A stretch of DNA of 27,657 nucleotides from a virus (IMGVR_UViG_2088090015_000031:1547-29203); one strand, 5' to 3'. Shown: positions 14,355 to 22,092, counted from the first letter of the stretch. Translations and numbers: made by a program. Notes: generated by a model from the sequence alone, not told the origin.

Positions 14355-15511
14355 TGAGACTCCTTGTGGATTGCATTATAGAGAGTTTTTAGAACATAGT
14401 CCTGGTCCGTTCCTGTGATACCGATACTGTCAAGAGCATTTTCTACTGCGGTCAGTGCATCTGAAGCGATGGCACGAACTACCCCGATCAACCCCGCACG
14501 GTGGTAACTATCATAGTTGCTGGCATGTCTGTACTGGCTAGGCCCCGCGTTTTCGTCGAATGCCTTCTTATACGCAGCAGCGAGTTCAGCCTCACTTAGC
14601 TTCTGCTGCTTTACGACTGGCTGCACAATAGAGGACGCACCTTCCAGGTGGACGTTATTACGTCTTTCTTCGGTCCACGTTGCCGCCTCTGCTTGTGCCT
14701 TGCGCACCTGTTCGCCTAGCGAAGTCAGCGGCACGGCTGACTGCATGGTGCGATCTGCGGCGATGATGGCACGAGTGAATGCAGTTATCTCGTCTTGCGT
14801 CACTTGATAAATCTTAGGCGGGAAATCAGCGTATTCCGGTGGTTTCTCTCTCACTTTTGCCTTAAATTCCTCAAGTATTCTCGCGTCACTCAACTCAATC
14901 CGCTTGGCCGGTTCAATAGCTCCACAGGTATTACAGCGCCGGAATTGGTTATCCCCGAAGTAGTGGTAGTCGTGGTCACACGCAGTGGCACGATACAGGT
15001 CGCCCAGATTCCTGATCTGCCATGCCCAATTGCTGGCAGTGCCTTCCATCGGATGGAGACTTTTAGGTATGGCATATTTCGCGGCGTCTATGAAATCTCT
15101 GTTGGCTTGCGCTTGCTGCTCCTTCAATTTCAGAACCGACGCTGCTGACCCTTCATCATGATCCAAATCGTCTCCAAGAGCCGCTGCAACAGCGTCACAA
15201 ATTCCCCATGCCTGATCTGCTGCTGCCTGTGCCATTGCAAGTTGCAGTTGCAAATCAATCTGGGATTGCATAGCTACGTGCTGAATAGATGCTCCAACAG
15301 TATCCCCGCGTCGGAAGATCATCATTGCAAAATTTGCAATGTCCACCGGATCACCTTTTCGTACGTGTTTCACTAGCAATTGTGCCAAGGAGTCTATCGT
15401 GCATAGACGGCCATCATCCCAACCGCCGTATCCCTCCTTTCGTTTTCGCTCCAGCTTGGCTTTCATTAAATTGGCAAATTCATCAACTGCGATGTCATCT
15501 TTATGCCTCAT
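14351..15511 (-). CDS. Inserted gene 4: dATP/dGTP-diphosphohydrolase-like / Ea22-type accessory protein (386 aa)
   Basis: 386 residues. The N-terminal 70 (FANLMKAKLERKRKEGYGGW, then HVRKGDPVDIANFAMMIF) match a module I recall in phage accessory proteins labelled dATP/dGTP diphosphohydrolase or Ea22-like. The middle is helical (about 75-150). A one-zinc motif CDHDYHYFG...CNTCG occupies about 198-220, and a helical C-terminal part (SEAELAAAYKKAFDEN) ends it. The modular build suggests a mosaic protein. Base use differs sharply from neighbours: 14701-14760 is 65% G+C, while 13501-13560 is 25%. The start is the ATG with GGAGGG 5 bases upstream. Enzyme activity is not certain. Confidence 0.7.
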   Translation of the reverse strand: MRHKDDIAVDEFANLMKAKLERKRKEGYGGWDDGRLCTIDSLAQLLVKHVRKGDPVDIANFAMMIFRRGDTVGASIQHVAMQSQIDLQLQLAMAQAAADQAWGICDAVAAALGDDLDHDEGSAASVLKLKEQQAQANRDFIDAAKYAIPKSLHPMEGTASNWAWQIRNLGDLYRATACDHDYHYFGDNQFRRCNTCGAIEPAKRIELSDARILEEFKAKVREKPPEYADFPPKIYQVTQDEITAFTRAIIAADRTMQSAVPLTSLGEQVRKAQAEAATWTEERRNNVHLEGASSIVQPVVKQQKLSEAELAAAYKKAFDENAGPSQYRHASNYDSYHRAGLIGVVRAIASDALTAVENALDSIGITGTDQDYVLKTLYNAIHKESQ

Positions 15512-15512
15512 T

Positions 15513-15695
15513 TCAACCCTCCCAACCAACTGCTTTAGACAGGGTTGGATTCCAGCCCTTGAAACATTCATCAAACACACTGGTTAGGGCCAGATCACAA
15601 AATACCGGACATCCAATTGGAGCAAACCGATACAACTGGGCAAGTTCAAATTGACTCATAGCCCGAATCTCTTCTGCTGTATGTGGAATTATCAT
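15513..15695 (-). CDS. Inserted gene 3: small protein (60 aa)
   Basis: 60 residues. MIIPHTAEEIRAMSQFELAQ looks helical, then FAPIGCPVFCDLALTSVF with two Cys, and an end rich in Trp and Gly. AAAGGA 6 bases before the ATG decides the start; the stop TGA lies directly before the next ATG. No family recognised. Confidence 0.62.
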   Translation of the reverse strand: MIIPHTAEEIRAMSQFELAQLYRFAPIGCPVFCDLALTSVFDECFKGWNPTLSKAVGWEG

Positions 15696-15705
15696 CTTTG
15701 TTCCT

Positions 15706-15921
15706 TTAATAAAAACCAATCTTTCTGGAAATCTGTGGTGGAAGAGGCTTTCTGGTAATCTCTTCCACTGTCTTTCTCAATTGCTCTACTCTTTGGTCCC
15801 CTGGAGACATTTCCGACTCGTGCCAGACTGCATGACACGAACCAAACCCCCACGGAGGCTGCTCATAAAAATCGTAGTCATCCATTTGGGCCTCTATCAA
15901 TTGCTGCCTTTCTTTCTTCAT
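15706..15921 (-). CDS. Inserted gene 2: small protein (71 aa)
   Basis: 71 residues: KKERQQLIEAQMDDYDFYEQ (helical, charged), then PPWGFGSCHAVWHE and a helix RVEQLRKTVEEITRK. The ATG has AGGA close upstream and sits inside the 3' part of the preceding 49-aa gene in another frame. Unknown function. Confidence 0.58.
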   Translation of the reverse strand: MKKERQQLIEAQMDDYDFYEQPPWGFGSCHAVWHESEMSPGDQRVEQLRKTVEEITRKPLPPQISRKIGFY

Positions 15922-16027
15922 ATTCCTGGAATTGAGAACACCAATGCATATGAGGATGCTCCGATTTGGCTCTCTCTGACATTCCAGAATAACCCCCACA
16001 ATTGCAATAGTTCTTGTAAGTGGTCAT
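15878..16027 (-). CDS. Inserted gene 1: Cys/His-rich small protein (49 aa)
   Basis: 49 residues with YCNCGGY near the start and HPHMHWC at about 24-30, so a C-x-C...H-x-x-x-H-x-C zinc-type arrangement is possible. GAGG lies 8 bases before the ATG; an in-frame ATG 6 bases earlier is too near it. It begins 21 bases after the stop of the N-terminal polymerase fragment. Function unknown. Confidence 0.58.
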   Translation of the reverse strand: MTTYKNYCNCGGYSGMSERAKSEHPHMHWCSQFQEYEERKAAIDRGPNG

Positions 16028-16047
16028 TGCCATTGCCTCAACATATG

Positions 16048-17208
16048 TCACTCAAACCTCGACACAAAACATTGTTTAGATTCTTCTGATTGATTCTGTA
16101 GATTCGGAGTGCTGCTACTTAGTCTCCCTGTCACTGCCACAGTTTGATTCAGACTGTGGTGAATAGTTCCATCAGTCCAACCATATTTATCAAAAAGCTT
16201 TGGGATTCCTACATAGTAGGTGCCCCTCAATTGTTCCAACCCAGACCTCTCTAATAGCTTATCTAGGAGAAGTCTCTTAAACCGATTCAGCTTCTGCTTC
16301 GCCAGGACGTTAAACACTGGAACACTGGTAGAATAATAAATATCTGAACTCTTCAGCTTGGCTGACTTTGGTGGAACGAATATTCTGGGGAACTCCATCA
16401 CTTCCACAGTATGCCGAACCTTAGAGTTACCATTCTTGAATAGATGAACATATGGCTTTTTATACTTAACTGGTCCACCAAACAATACTGCTGATAAATG
16501 TTGGGGGGAATCAAATGAAACGATCCCCATTGTGTCCCCAACCATTTCACGGAGTTGTTCATCAAGTAAAGCTATCCGATTCCCTGTTTGGATAGCTAAA
16601 TCCTTTGCCTTTTCTACGTCGAACTTCATCCCGTTCCATTCCATATCTGCCAGGATGATCAAATCGCAGCAAGACATGCGAATGGTATTGTACATTCCCC
16701 GTTCCTTGGCCTCTGCAATCTGGAGTAGGGCTAACTGATAGGTCAGGATTGCATCTGTGCTACCATAATTCTCCAGAACATCCTGGGGAATCAGGTCAGT
16801 ATCAATTCCCTTGTCCCAATATTCCGTTTTTACTACATCCAGCTTTTGACCAATACCATATCGGGCCAGGGCCTCATTCAAACTGGGCATCTTGGATAAC
16901 TGCCGTGTTAGAACAGTTTCGGCCACTTGGCAACACCAAATTGATCCTAGAGGAAATTGAAATCCAGTTTCCCTTCGTAGCCAATGTATGTCAAACTTGG
17001 CATTAAAGGCACAGTACAACCGATCCTGTTGAAACTCGGAAACACTTTCCTTTATTGATGGTCCAATAAAAGGTGGTTCCCAGTAGGATACCGACTTCTC
17101 TCCATCATAGCCACAAAGCAAGACAGCCCGATTTCGTTGATCAAAAGGATGGCCAAAGTTATCTGCTGTCTTACAGGTGGTTTCAAAGTCAAACGAGAAC
17201 AGATTCAT
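16048..17208 (-). CDS. DNA polymerase A, N-terminal fragment: 3'-5' exonuclease and thumb
   Basis: 386 residues. Proofreading exonuclease motifs are complete: Exo I FSFDFET (D7, E9), Exo II AFNAKFD (N69, D73), Exo III YGSTD (Y148, D152). The thumb region follows to VTGRLSSSTPNLQNQ (about 359-373), and the frame ends ...QCFVSRFE then TGA. K-x-C/F-x-S-R-F directly before motif A is normal in phage family A polymerases, so the protein stops some eight residues before the motif A Asp. The remaining palm and fingers lie 2.7 kb downstream (12660-13373). The start overlaps nothing, being joined TAA-ATG to the preceding gene. Alone it cannot polymerise but could proofread. Confidence 0.92.
   Translation of the reverse strand: MNLFSFDFETTCKTADNFGHPFDQRNRAVLLCGYDGEKSVSYWEPPFIGPSIKESVSEFQQDRLYCAFNAKFDIHWLRRETGFQFPLGSIWCCQVAETVLTRQLSKMPSLNEALARYGIGQKLDVVKTEYWDKGIDTDLIPQDVLENYGSTDAILTYQLALLQIAEAKERGMYNTIRMSCCDLIILADMEWNGMKFDVEKAKDLAIQTGNRIALLDEQLREMVGDTMGIVSFDSPQHLSAVLFGGPVKYKKPYVHLFKNGNSKVRHTVEVMEFPRIFVPPKSAKLKSSDIYYSTSVPVFNVLAKQKLNRFKRLLLDKLLERSGLEQLRGTYYVGIPKLFDKYGWTDGTIHHSLNQTVAVTGRLSSSTPNLQNQSEESKQCFVSRFE
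16051..16056. repeat. TTTGAG hexamer at the left break point of the split polymerase
   Basis: TTT GAG are the last two sense codons (Phe-Glu) of the N-terminal polymerase gene, directly before TGA. The partner copy is at 13388-13383, in phase with the C-terminal fragment. Confidence 0.75.
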
Positions 17209-17448
17209 TTATTCCGCAATCCAAATTGCATCGCCAATTGGTCCCTCAAACTCGTCCCAGTTAGCCCTGTAATAAAACTGTCCCCCTGGATTACCATCTT
17301 TTCCCAGACCTGTAACGTAGCCTTGCACCCCGAAGGATTTCAATTCCGTTACGACCAGGAAACATCCTGCAAACATGGGGTTCCTGCAAACATTAGGTTC
17401 CGGGCTAAGTTGCACTACAGAACTGACTTTAACGCGATCTTGTTTCAT
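17209..17448 (-). CDS. Conserved hypothetical phage protein (79 aa)
   Basis: 79 residues, beta-rich: FAGCFLVVTELKSFGVQGYV, then GGQFYYRANWDEFEG and an end DAIWIAE. I recall similar proteins as short conserved phage genes near replication loci, with no known function. It overlaps the helicase stop (TAATG) and abuts the polymerase start (TAA-ATG), so all three are translated together. Confidence 0.72.
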   Translation of the reverse strand: MKQDRVKVSSVVQLSPEPNVCRNPMFAGCFLVVTELKSFGVQGYVTGLGKDGNPGGQFYYRANWDEFEGPIGDAIWIAE

Positions 17449-18704
17449 TAAAACTCCATATAATCATCATATTGGGCGATTTCGGCATTGAATCGAACAG
17501 GTATCTTTCCCCGACGATACTTCTCAATTGTATCATCATCGCCCATTTGCTTGTTTTTACAAGCGGAAAGGTATCGGATATTCCTGTCCTCAATCTTTGG
17601 GCTTGCCCCAATTCCTAGAATCCAATCTGCCTCACCCTGCTTGGCAGTCTTAGCATAGGCAATGTTTTCCATCGTGAGCCATTTAGTATTGGCTCCATCA
17701 GCACTCGCATGACAGGAACCGATTACCGGGCCATACTCTTTGCTCAATTCCCTTGCCCACTGGTAGATCGCCTTGTAGTGCAAATCGTCCCGTAGACCCT
17801 TCTCTCCGAATCCCCACAATTTATCAATGGAGTCCAGGACAATCAACTTAGGCTTGTGCCGTTGACAGATTGCTTCGATCTGTCTTCTGTGCATATGTGC
17901 TTCATCAACTACTTGAATCCGACCTTGAATCTTGTCATTGAATAACCTTTCATTTCTAGCATGATTGGCAATCAATTCCTTGGTGGTAATCCCCAGAACC
18001 GATTGATAGTATCGGTTCCGAATCTTCATTCCGGCCTCTTCATTGTTGAAATGAATCAAAAGGCCATCGCCCTGTTGGGCCATGTAACTGCATTGGTCCG
18101 TGATAAACGTGGTCTTGCCAACATCTGGGCGTGCAAAGATGAAACCAAAATCCCCTTTGCGGAGTCTCCCAAACATGACCTGGGCGGTCCGTAGCTTCCA
18201 GGACAAGCCGCCAGCATGGAAATCCTCCACAGAACTACCTAGGCCCATATCCATAAAGTCCTGGGGCACTGGGGTGTCCTGCTGAACCACTTGTAGCAAG
18301 CCCTGGGTGTATTCCAAAAACTCTTCTGGTCGTTTCCGACCATTTAATACCTCATTTGCCAACAGCATTGCTTCTCTAATACTATTGGTGGTACGTAATG
18401 CCAACAACAATTCCCTGGATTGGTCCTTTGATACAGTACCTGCTGCCCTTATTTTCGTGAACAACGTTTTGTATAGTGCCTGTTCCTTGGCAGATAGACC
18501 GGCATTGTATGTGTAGAATGCAATCTCAACCTCATTAATAGATAAATCCTTCGGAGTTTGCTGAACCGAGAACAAATATCTAATGGATTGGAAGATTTTA
18601 GCGTGTTTAGGATTGGCTTCTTGAAATGCTCTACTATCCAGAAGAACCCCAAATTCCACAAAACAATCATAGTTAAGTAGACCATTGAGAATTAATTCCT
18701 CCAT
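17448..18704 (-). CDS. DnaB-like replicative DNA helicase
   Basis: 418 residues. A helical N-terminal domain (about 1-150) precedes a RecA-type ATPase core: Walker A ARPDVGKTTF (191-200), a Glu-rich strand HFNNEEAGMK (about 218-227), Walker B LIVLDSIDKLWG (about 287-298), and a late SACKNKQMGDDD segment. Such helicases ride the lagging strand as hexamers and open the fork, recruiting primase. The N-terminal part is not a T7-type fused primase; the primase is a separate gene 650 bases upstream. Start overlaps the previous stop (TAATG). Confidence 0.9.
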   Translation of the reverse strand: MEELILNGLLNYDCFVEFGVLLDSRAFQEANPKHAKIFQSIRYLFSVQQTPKDLSINEVEIAFYTYNAGLSAKEQALYKTLFTKIRAAGTVSKDQSRELLLALRTTNSIREAMLLANEVLNGRKRPEEFLEYTQGLLQVVQQDTPVPQDFMDMGLGSSVEDFHAGGLSWKLRTAQVMFGRLRKGDFGFIFARPDVGKTTFITDQCSYMAQQGDGLLIHFNNEEAGMKIRNRYYQSVLGITTKELIANHARNERLFNDKIQGRIQVVDEAHMHRRQIEAICQRHKPKLIVLDSIDKLWGFGEKGLRDDLHYKAIYQWARELSKEYGPVIGSCHASADGANTKWLTMENIAYAKTAKQGEADWILGIGASPKIEDRNIRYLSACKNKQMGDDDTIEKYRRGKIPVRFNAEIAQYDDYMEF

Positions 18705-19120
18705 TAATAGTTGCGTGCTTCCCGTAGAGTTCTGAAGAAATGAATCCCCGAATCACATGTGCTTGACTGATTGCTAAAGTGTGGTTTCGGTAGAACGACT
18801 TCGCCAGGGATATAGTGAAATTGGTGGCCACTATACAGACTTCGCGCCTTGGTAAGCTTGGTAGCCTTTCCCGTAAGCCGAATATCAATAACAACAGCCT
18901 TGGCTGCACGGCACTTCCCTTCCGTCATTAAACACCGAGTCCCCTTGGGAATCATCAATTTGGCTATGGCGTAGCTCCCATTAACCGCAACCACTTTCTT
19001 GTAGACAATTGTATCACGATCTGCAATAGCCCAATACCCCGAGCAAGTCATGCAGTCGTCCCAACGGGCGTGGGTATCAAATTGCTTGATGTTGCTGACC
19101 TGGAAATAAGGTTTTCTCAT
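18704..19120 (-). CDS. DUF5758-like protein (138 aa)
   Basis: 138 residues. The segments KCRAAKAVVIDIRL, FHYIPGEVVLPKPHF and the C-terminal TCDSGIHFFRTLREARNY match the pattern I know as DUF5758, a domain often attached to pentapeptide repeats but here mostly free-standing. The N-terminal part has WDDCMTCSGYW, a C-x-x-C pair. AAAAGGAG precedes the ATG. The domain has no assigned function; its place between primase and helicase is worth noting. Confidence 0.7.
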   Translation of the reverse strand: MRKPYFQVSNIKQFDTHARWDDCMTCSGYWAIADRDTIVYKKVVAVNGSYAIAKLMIPKGTRCLMTEGKCRAAKAVVIDIRLTGKATKLTKARSLYSGHQFHYIPGEVVLPKPHFSNQSSTCDSGIHFFRTLREARNY

Positions 19121-19133
19121 TTAAAAACTCCTT

Positions 19134-19343
19134 TTAATGGCCGCTGATTACTCGGCCAGAGTAGATAACAAAATGAATAAAGTAGTCCTGGAACGTGTGA
19201 GCCACCACTGGATGGAATATCCAGACTACCCAATGGTGTTCAGAAATCTTTTTCATAAAAGACAAACCCTTGATTAGGTGTACATTATGAAAACAAATCT
19301 GCAACATTCCGAATGCCATGAAGATTATGATTTCTACATTCAT
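19134..19343 (-). CDS. Small membrane protein (69 aa)
   Basis: 69 residues. One N-terminal hydrophobic helix (VEIIIFMAFGMLQICF) and a second hydrophobic, His/aromatic-rich stretch (HHWVVWIFHPVVAHTFQDYF). AGGA stands 6 bases before the ATG, directly after the primase stop. Likely inner-membrane; function unknown. Confidence 0.62.
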   Translation of the reverse strand: MNVEIIIFMAFGMLQICFHNVHLIKGLSFMKKISEHHWVVWIFHPVVAHTFQDYFIHFVIYSGRVISGH

Positions 19344-19353
19344 ATTTTCCTTT

Positions 19354-20217
19354 TTATTGGTTGATTATCCCCTGTAGCTCTTCCGTATCGTAGCACTTAG
19401 GGTCATTTGGAGTTAAGATCAAACGCACAGACTCGAAGTAGGGTTTTACTTTAACCTTTAGTCGATCCATTGTGTCGATTGCATCATAATCCAAGTAGAT
19501 CAAGAGTGTCTTATAATGGGTACACAAATATTGCAACAGCAATTCCGAAATATTCTTGCCAAACAATGGATAGGTTGGGATCACCCTGCCTAACTTGATC
19601 GAACTGACCAAATCCTCACATACGCAACAGACCCCATTAGAGGCTTCAGGAGCTATCGAATGGATCACCTTGGCCGGTGTACCCTTCAGGACCCATTTAA
19701 CGTCTCCTGGGCCTTTGTAGTCAAGATTACGACCATTCCAAAGCAATAGTTCCTCCGGGCCAAACACAGGAAAGATCAATAGATTCTCTACCTGTACTTT
19801 TTTCCGGGCCAGATAAATGCCCTTTCTGGAAAAGAGAAGGAGGTTATCAGAAATCTCCTTAGCAGTCAATTGATATTTCTGGAGCCAAGCCATAGACTCT
19901 GGGCTGTCTGTGGCAGGAATACAGTCCCTTGGCAGGACTATCGTTTGCGACGGTCTGGAATGGTTAGTTCCCTCCGCTCCTGGAGCATCTTTCGTTGTAC
20001 TGCATTCAAATCCATCTGAAAATCCAGTTCGTTCTGGATGGCATTGATTAAGACTACTGCCAATATTGCCTCGACCAGGATTATAATAACCGCAAGAATA
20101 ACAATACTTGTGACCATCATCATATACCCCTAAGTTATCTCCAGACCTATCTCGACCCCTCCTAGAACAGGAGGGGCATCTTTCATGTCTAATACAGAGT
20201 GAAACAGAATTTTCCAA
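19354..20217 (-). CDS. DNA primase (zinc-binding and TOPRIM domains)
   Basis: 287 residues. The zinc ribbon has C14-x2-C17 and C39-x2-C42 (RCPSCSRRG ... YCYSCGYY), as in T7 gp4 and DnaG, for recognising the priming site. The TOPRIM core is VCEDLVSSIK (catalytic Glu, about 199-208) and LLIYLDYDA (D-x-D, about 238-246). It makes RNA primers for the lagging strand; no helicase domain follows, so it must team with the DnaB-like helicase downstream. The start is a TTG three bases after the previous stop; no ATG is available before the zinc site. Confidence 0.87.
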   Translation of the reverse strand: MENSVSLCIRHERCPSCSRRGRDRSGDNLGVYDDGHKYCYSCGYYNPGRGNIGSSLNQCHPERTGFSDGFECSTTKDAPGAEGTNHSRPSQTIVLPRDCIPATDSPESMAWLQKYQLTAKEISDNLLLFSRKGIYLARKKVQVENLLIFPVFGPEELLLWNGRNLDYKGPGDVKWVLKGTPAKVIHSIAPEASNGVCCVCEDLVSSIKLGRVIPTYPLFGKNISELLLQYLCTHYKTLLIYLDYDAIDTMDRLKVKVKPYFESVRLILTPNDPKCYDTEELQGIINQ

Positions 20218-20219
20218 AA

Positions 20220-20576
20220 TCAGGCAACACTCTCTAGTTGCTCACCCAGAATACGTTGAATCTTTTGATTGTACAAAGTATCCAGGGAAGAGCTAACCTG
20301 TTTTGCAGCATTGAGACTCCGGGCCTGAAACTCCGAGAACCACTGTTCTTGATCCTGGGGAATAAAAATCCAGGCATTGCCAGCAGCCAGCCGACCTTGT
20401 GCAATGACTCTACCCAGTTTCTTGTTGAAATGGTCTTTTCTGCTACAGACTGCAATAGCACATGCAACATTGTTGCCCACTCTCTCGTAGGCTACGGTCA
20501 GGCCCCCTTTGGGTAGGACTTGGCCCGACTTGAACCTGCGATAGTGTATATAACGAACTCCGGTATCTTTGCTCAT
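20220..20576 (-). CDS. Hypothetical phage protein (118 aa)
   Basis: 118 residues. GGLTVAYERVGNNVACAIAVCS is a likely strand pair, then KDHFNKKLGRVIAQGRL and a helical C-terminus with FSEFQARSLNAAKQVSSSLD. I recall the CS-K-x-x-F-x-K-K-x-G-R pattern from small phage proteins without assigned role. AAGGA precedes the ATG by about 8 bases; three bases separate it from the primase. Confidence 0.66.
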   Translation of the reverse strand: MSKDTGVRYIHYRRFKSGQVLPKGGLTVAYERVGNNVACAIAVCSRKDHFNKKLGRVIAQGRLAAGNAWIFIPQDQEQWFSEFQARSLNAAKQVSSSLDTLYNQKIQRILGEQLESVA

Positions 20577-20578
20577 TT

Positions 20579-20794
20579 TCAGTAGTCCTTGTCTAAATAT
20601 TGAAAATCGAAGAAGTTCTCTCCTTCGTCTACGTCCATCAGGGATGGATTCCCTGCGACGGTCAACTGTGCTGCCTTGCAGCAACTGGCACACAGTCCAA
20701 CATACTCATTTGTTATTAAATCCCTAACAGACATTTCATAATCTGTCAGGGGTTCATTACATGCATCACACCTACCAAAGCCATTGTGCCGCAT
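20579..20794 (-). CDS. Zinc-finger-like protein (71 aa)
   Basis: 71 residues: GRCDACNEPL (C-x-x-C) and GLCASCCKAAQL (C-x-x-C-C), spaced 25 residues apart, as in four-Cys zinc modules resembling DksA/TraR ends. The C-terminus is acidic and aromatic (DEGENFFDFQYLDKDY). A weak ribosome site precedes it, so coupling to the upstream gene is likely. Function unknown. Confidence 0.66.
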   Translation of the reverse strand: MRHNGFGRCDACNEPLTDYEMSVRDLITNEYVGLCASCCKAAQLTVAGNPSLMDVDEGENFFDFQYLDKDY

Positions 20795-20799
20795 TGGGA

Positions 20800-21180
20800 T
20801 TACTGGCGAGTAACAGGGTTTTCTGCCGAACCGACCAACTCATTCGACACTTCAAACTCACCATAACACTCGTCCATGAGGTCATAGACGCTATTGAGAA
20901 TCGTCTCAATTTTGTCCAGGAAAACTTTGTCTGGTGCTGCATCCAGACTCTTTTCAACAATGGCTATCCGAGCATCAATTGGAAATTGTCCCGTTTTTTT
21001 CAGAAAGTAGCCCAACACCAACACACCTTGGGCCAGGGCATGGATGGTTGAATTCCGGTCGAATTCACCCTCACTATTTTGTATGGCCCGGACTGCCAAA
21101 CCCTCGGCCAGGATTGCTTGTAATGCCCATGTGACCGGCATTGCTTTGGTGAAAGCTGTATGCTCGAAAGCTTGCTCCAT
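20800..21180 (-). CDS. Hypothetical helical protein (126 aa)
   Basis: 126 residues, mostly alpha-helical. A moderately hydrophobic helix (HALAQGVLVLGYFLKK) sits in the middle, between an Ala-rich N-terminus and an acidic C-terminus. CAGGAG precedes the ATG. No family recognised. Confidence 0.66.
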   Translation of the reverse strand: MEQAFEHTAFTKAMPVTWALQAILAEGLAVRAIQNSEGEFDRNSTIHALAQGVLVLGYFLKKTGQFPIDARIAIVEKSLDAAPDKVFLDKIETILNSVYDLMDECYGEFEVSNELVGSAENPVTRQ

Positions 21181-21257
21181 TTGATTATCTCCTGTAAAAT
21201 GAAATGAAATTTAAAAAGAGCAAGGTTGCCCCTGCCCTTTTTGTTCAGCAACTGGTG

Positions 21258-21590
21258 TTAGTCAGAAAGGCTATCATCAGCCGTTAGCTCTACCGACTCG
21301 AACAGTTCCGGGTGAATCCGAGCAACCTCCTGGACTGCTGCTTCTGCACCCTGGTCATTGAAGATTTTGGCAACTTGGTCGCCCTCTTCAGCGGTCATGT
21401 CTTTCTGACTCAGGGAGTGATTCAGGGTGTCGCAGAATTCCTGCGCTATGAAGGTTGCGGAGAGGCTGGCAAAGAAGTCCTGAATGTCTTCTTCTTTGTC
21501 CAACACGGCTGGCGCTTCTTGCCGTTGGAGTTCAAAATAGCCAGCATTGTTTTTGAAAACGGTCGGGTTGGATTTGATAACATCGGTCAT
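21258..21590 (-). CDS. Hypothetical acidic protein (110 aa)
   Basis: 110 residues, strongly acidic, with an all-helical pattern (DKEEDIQDFFASLSATFIAQ, AEEGDQVAKIFNDQGAEAAV) and an acidic tail ending DDSLSD. AAGGAG stands 6-7 bases before the ATG. No family recognised. Confidence 0.66.
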   Translation of the reverse strand: MTDVIKSNPTVFKNNAGYFELQRQEAPAVLDKEEDIQDFFASLSATFIAQEFCDTLNHSLSQKDMTAEEGDQVAKIFNDQGAEAAVQEVARIHPELFESVELTADDSLSD

Positions 21591-21601
21591 TTTGTTGCTC
21601 C

Positions 21602-21901
21602 TTAGTTAAGTAAATGGCTTACTGCACTGTATTGAGAAAAGGTCTTTCCAGCAAGGGTGTTTTTTACGTTCTCTGGTTTCGTATCCTCCCATAAAGTTAA
21701 AACAGGTTGTAATGAAGCATGACAATTTACAACAATATCGTCCATACTGTTCAATACCGAGTCCCGCTGGTCCGGGTCTGTACTGATTAATGCTGTCTCA
21801 ATCATATTGTAGTTATCTACATACCGTTTGACTATAGAACGCATGTAGTTAATGGTACTCTGCTGCAATGCAATGATGGTCTCTGCCTCTGTCAATGTCA
21901 T
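21602..21901 (-). CDS. Hypothetical helical protein (99 aa)
   Basis: 99 residues, helical (TLTEAETIIALQQSTINYMR), no Cys cluster, no membrane span. It overlaps the upstream basic gene by four bases (ATGA). Unknown function. Confidence 0.63.
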   Translation of the reverse strand: MTLTEAETIIALQQSTINYMRSIVKRYVDNYNMIETALISTDPDQRDSVLNSMDDIVVNCHASLQPVLTLWEDTKPENVKNTLAGKTFSQYSAVSHLLN

Positions 21902-22092
21902 AAAGCTATACCTCCTTTAGACTCACCTGGATTTTTCTTGCCAATCAATTTTTTCAGTCTCTGGTAGGATGCTCTTTGGCATTCGGCCAGGATACAAATT
22001 GTACCCTTTCTGTCACGCTTGTACAGAGTTGTCTTGGTTAGTTGCATTCCTGCGACAAACTTCCGTAATTTCTTGGCTTTTTTCAGATTCAA
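21898..22092 (-). CDS. Small basic protein (64 aa)
   Basis: 64 residues with an excess of Lys and Arg (LKKAKKLRKFV, RLKKLIGKKNPGESKGG). It seems to use TTG, 13 bases after the preceding stop, with GGGGG just upstream; the next in-frame ATG (MQLTKTT) has no usable spacing. Possible nucleic-acid binder. Confidence 0.55.
   Translation of the reverse strand: MNLKKAKKLRKFVAGMQLTKTTLYKRDRKGTICILAECQRASYQRLKKLIGKKNPGESKGGIAL

Noticed and set aside
13374-16050. Group I intron or intein as the cause of the polymerase split
   Set aside because: For group I the in-frame join within TTTGAG does not leave a G as the last intron base, and no homing endonuclease was seen. For an intein there is no His-Asn-Cys/Ser/Thr end and no intein-sized extension on either fragment. 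A less obvious splice site or an atypical intron cannot be excluded without a covariance search.
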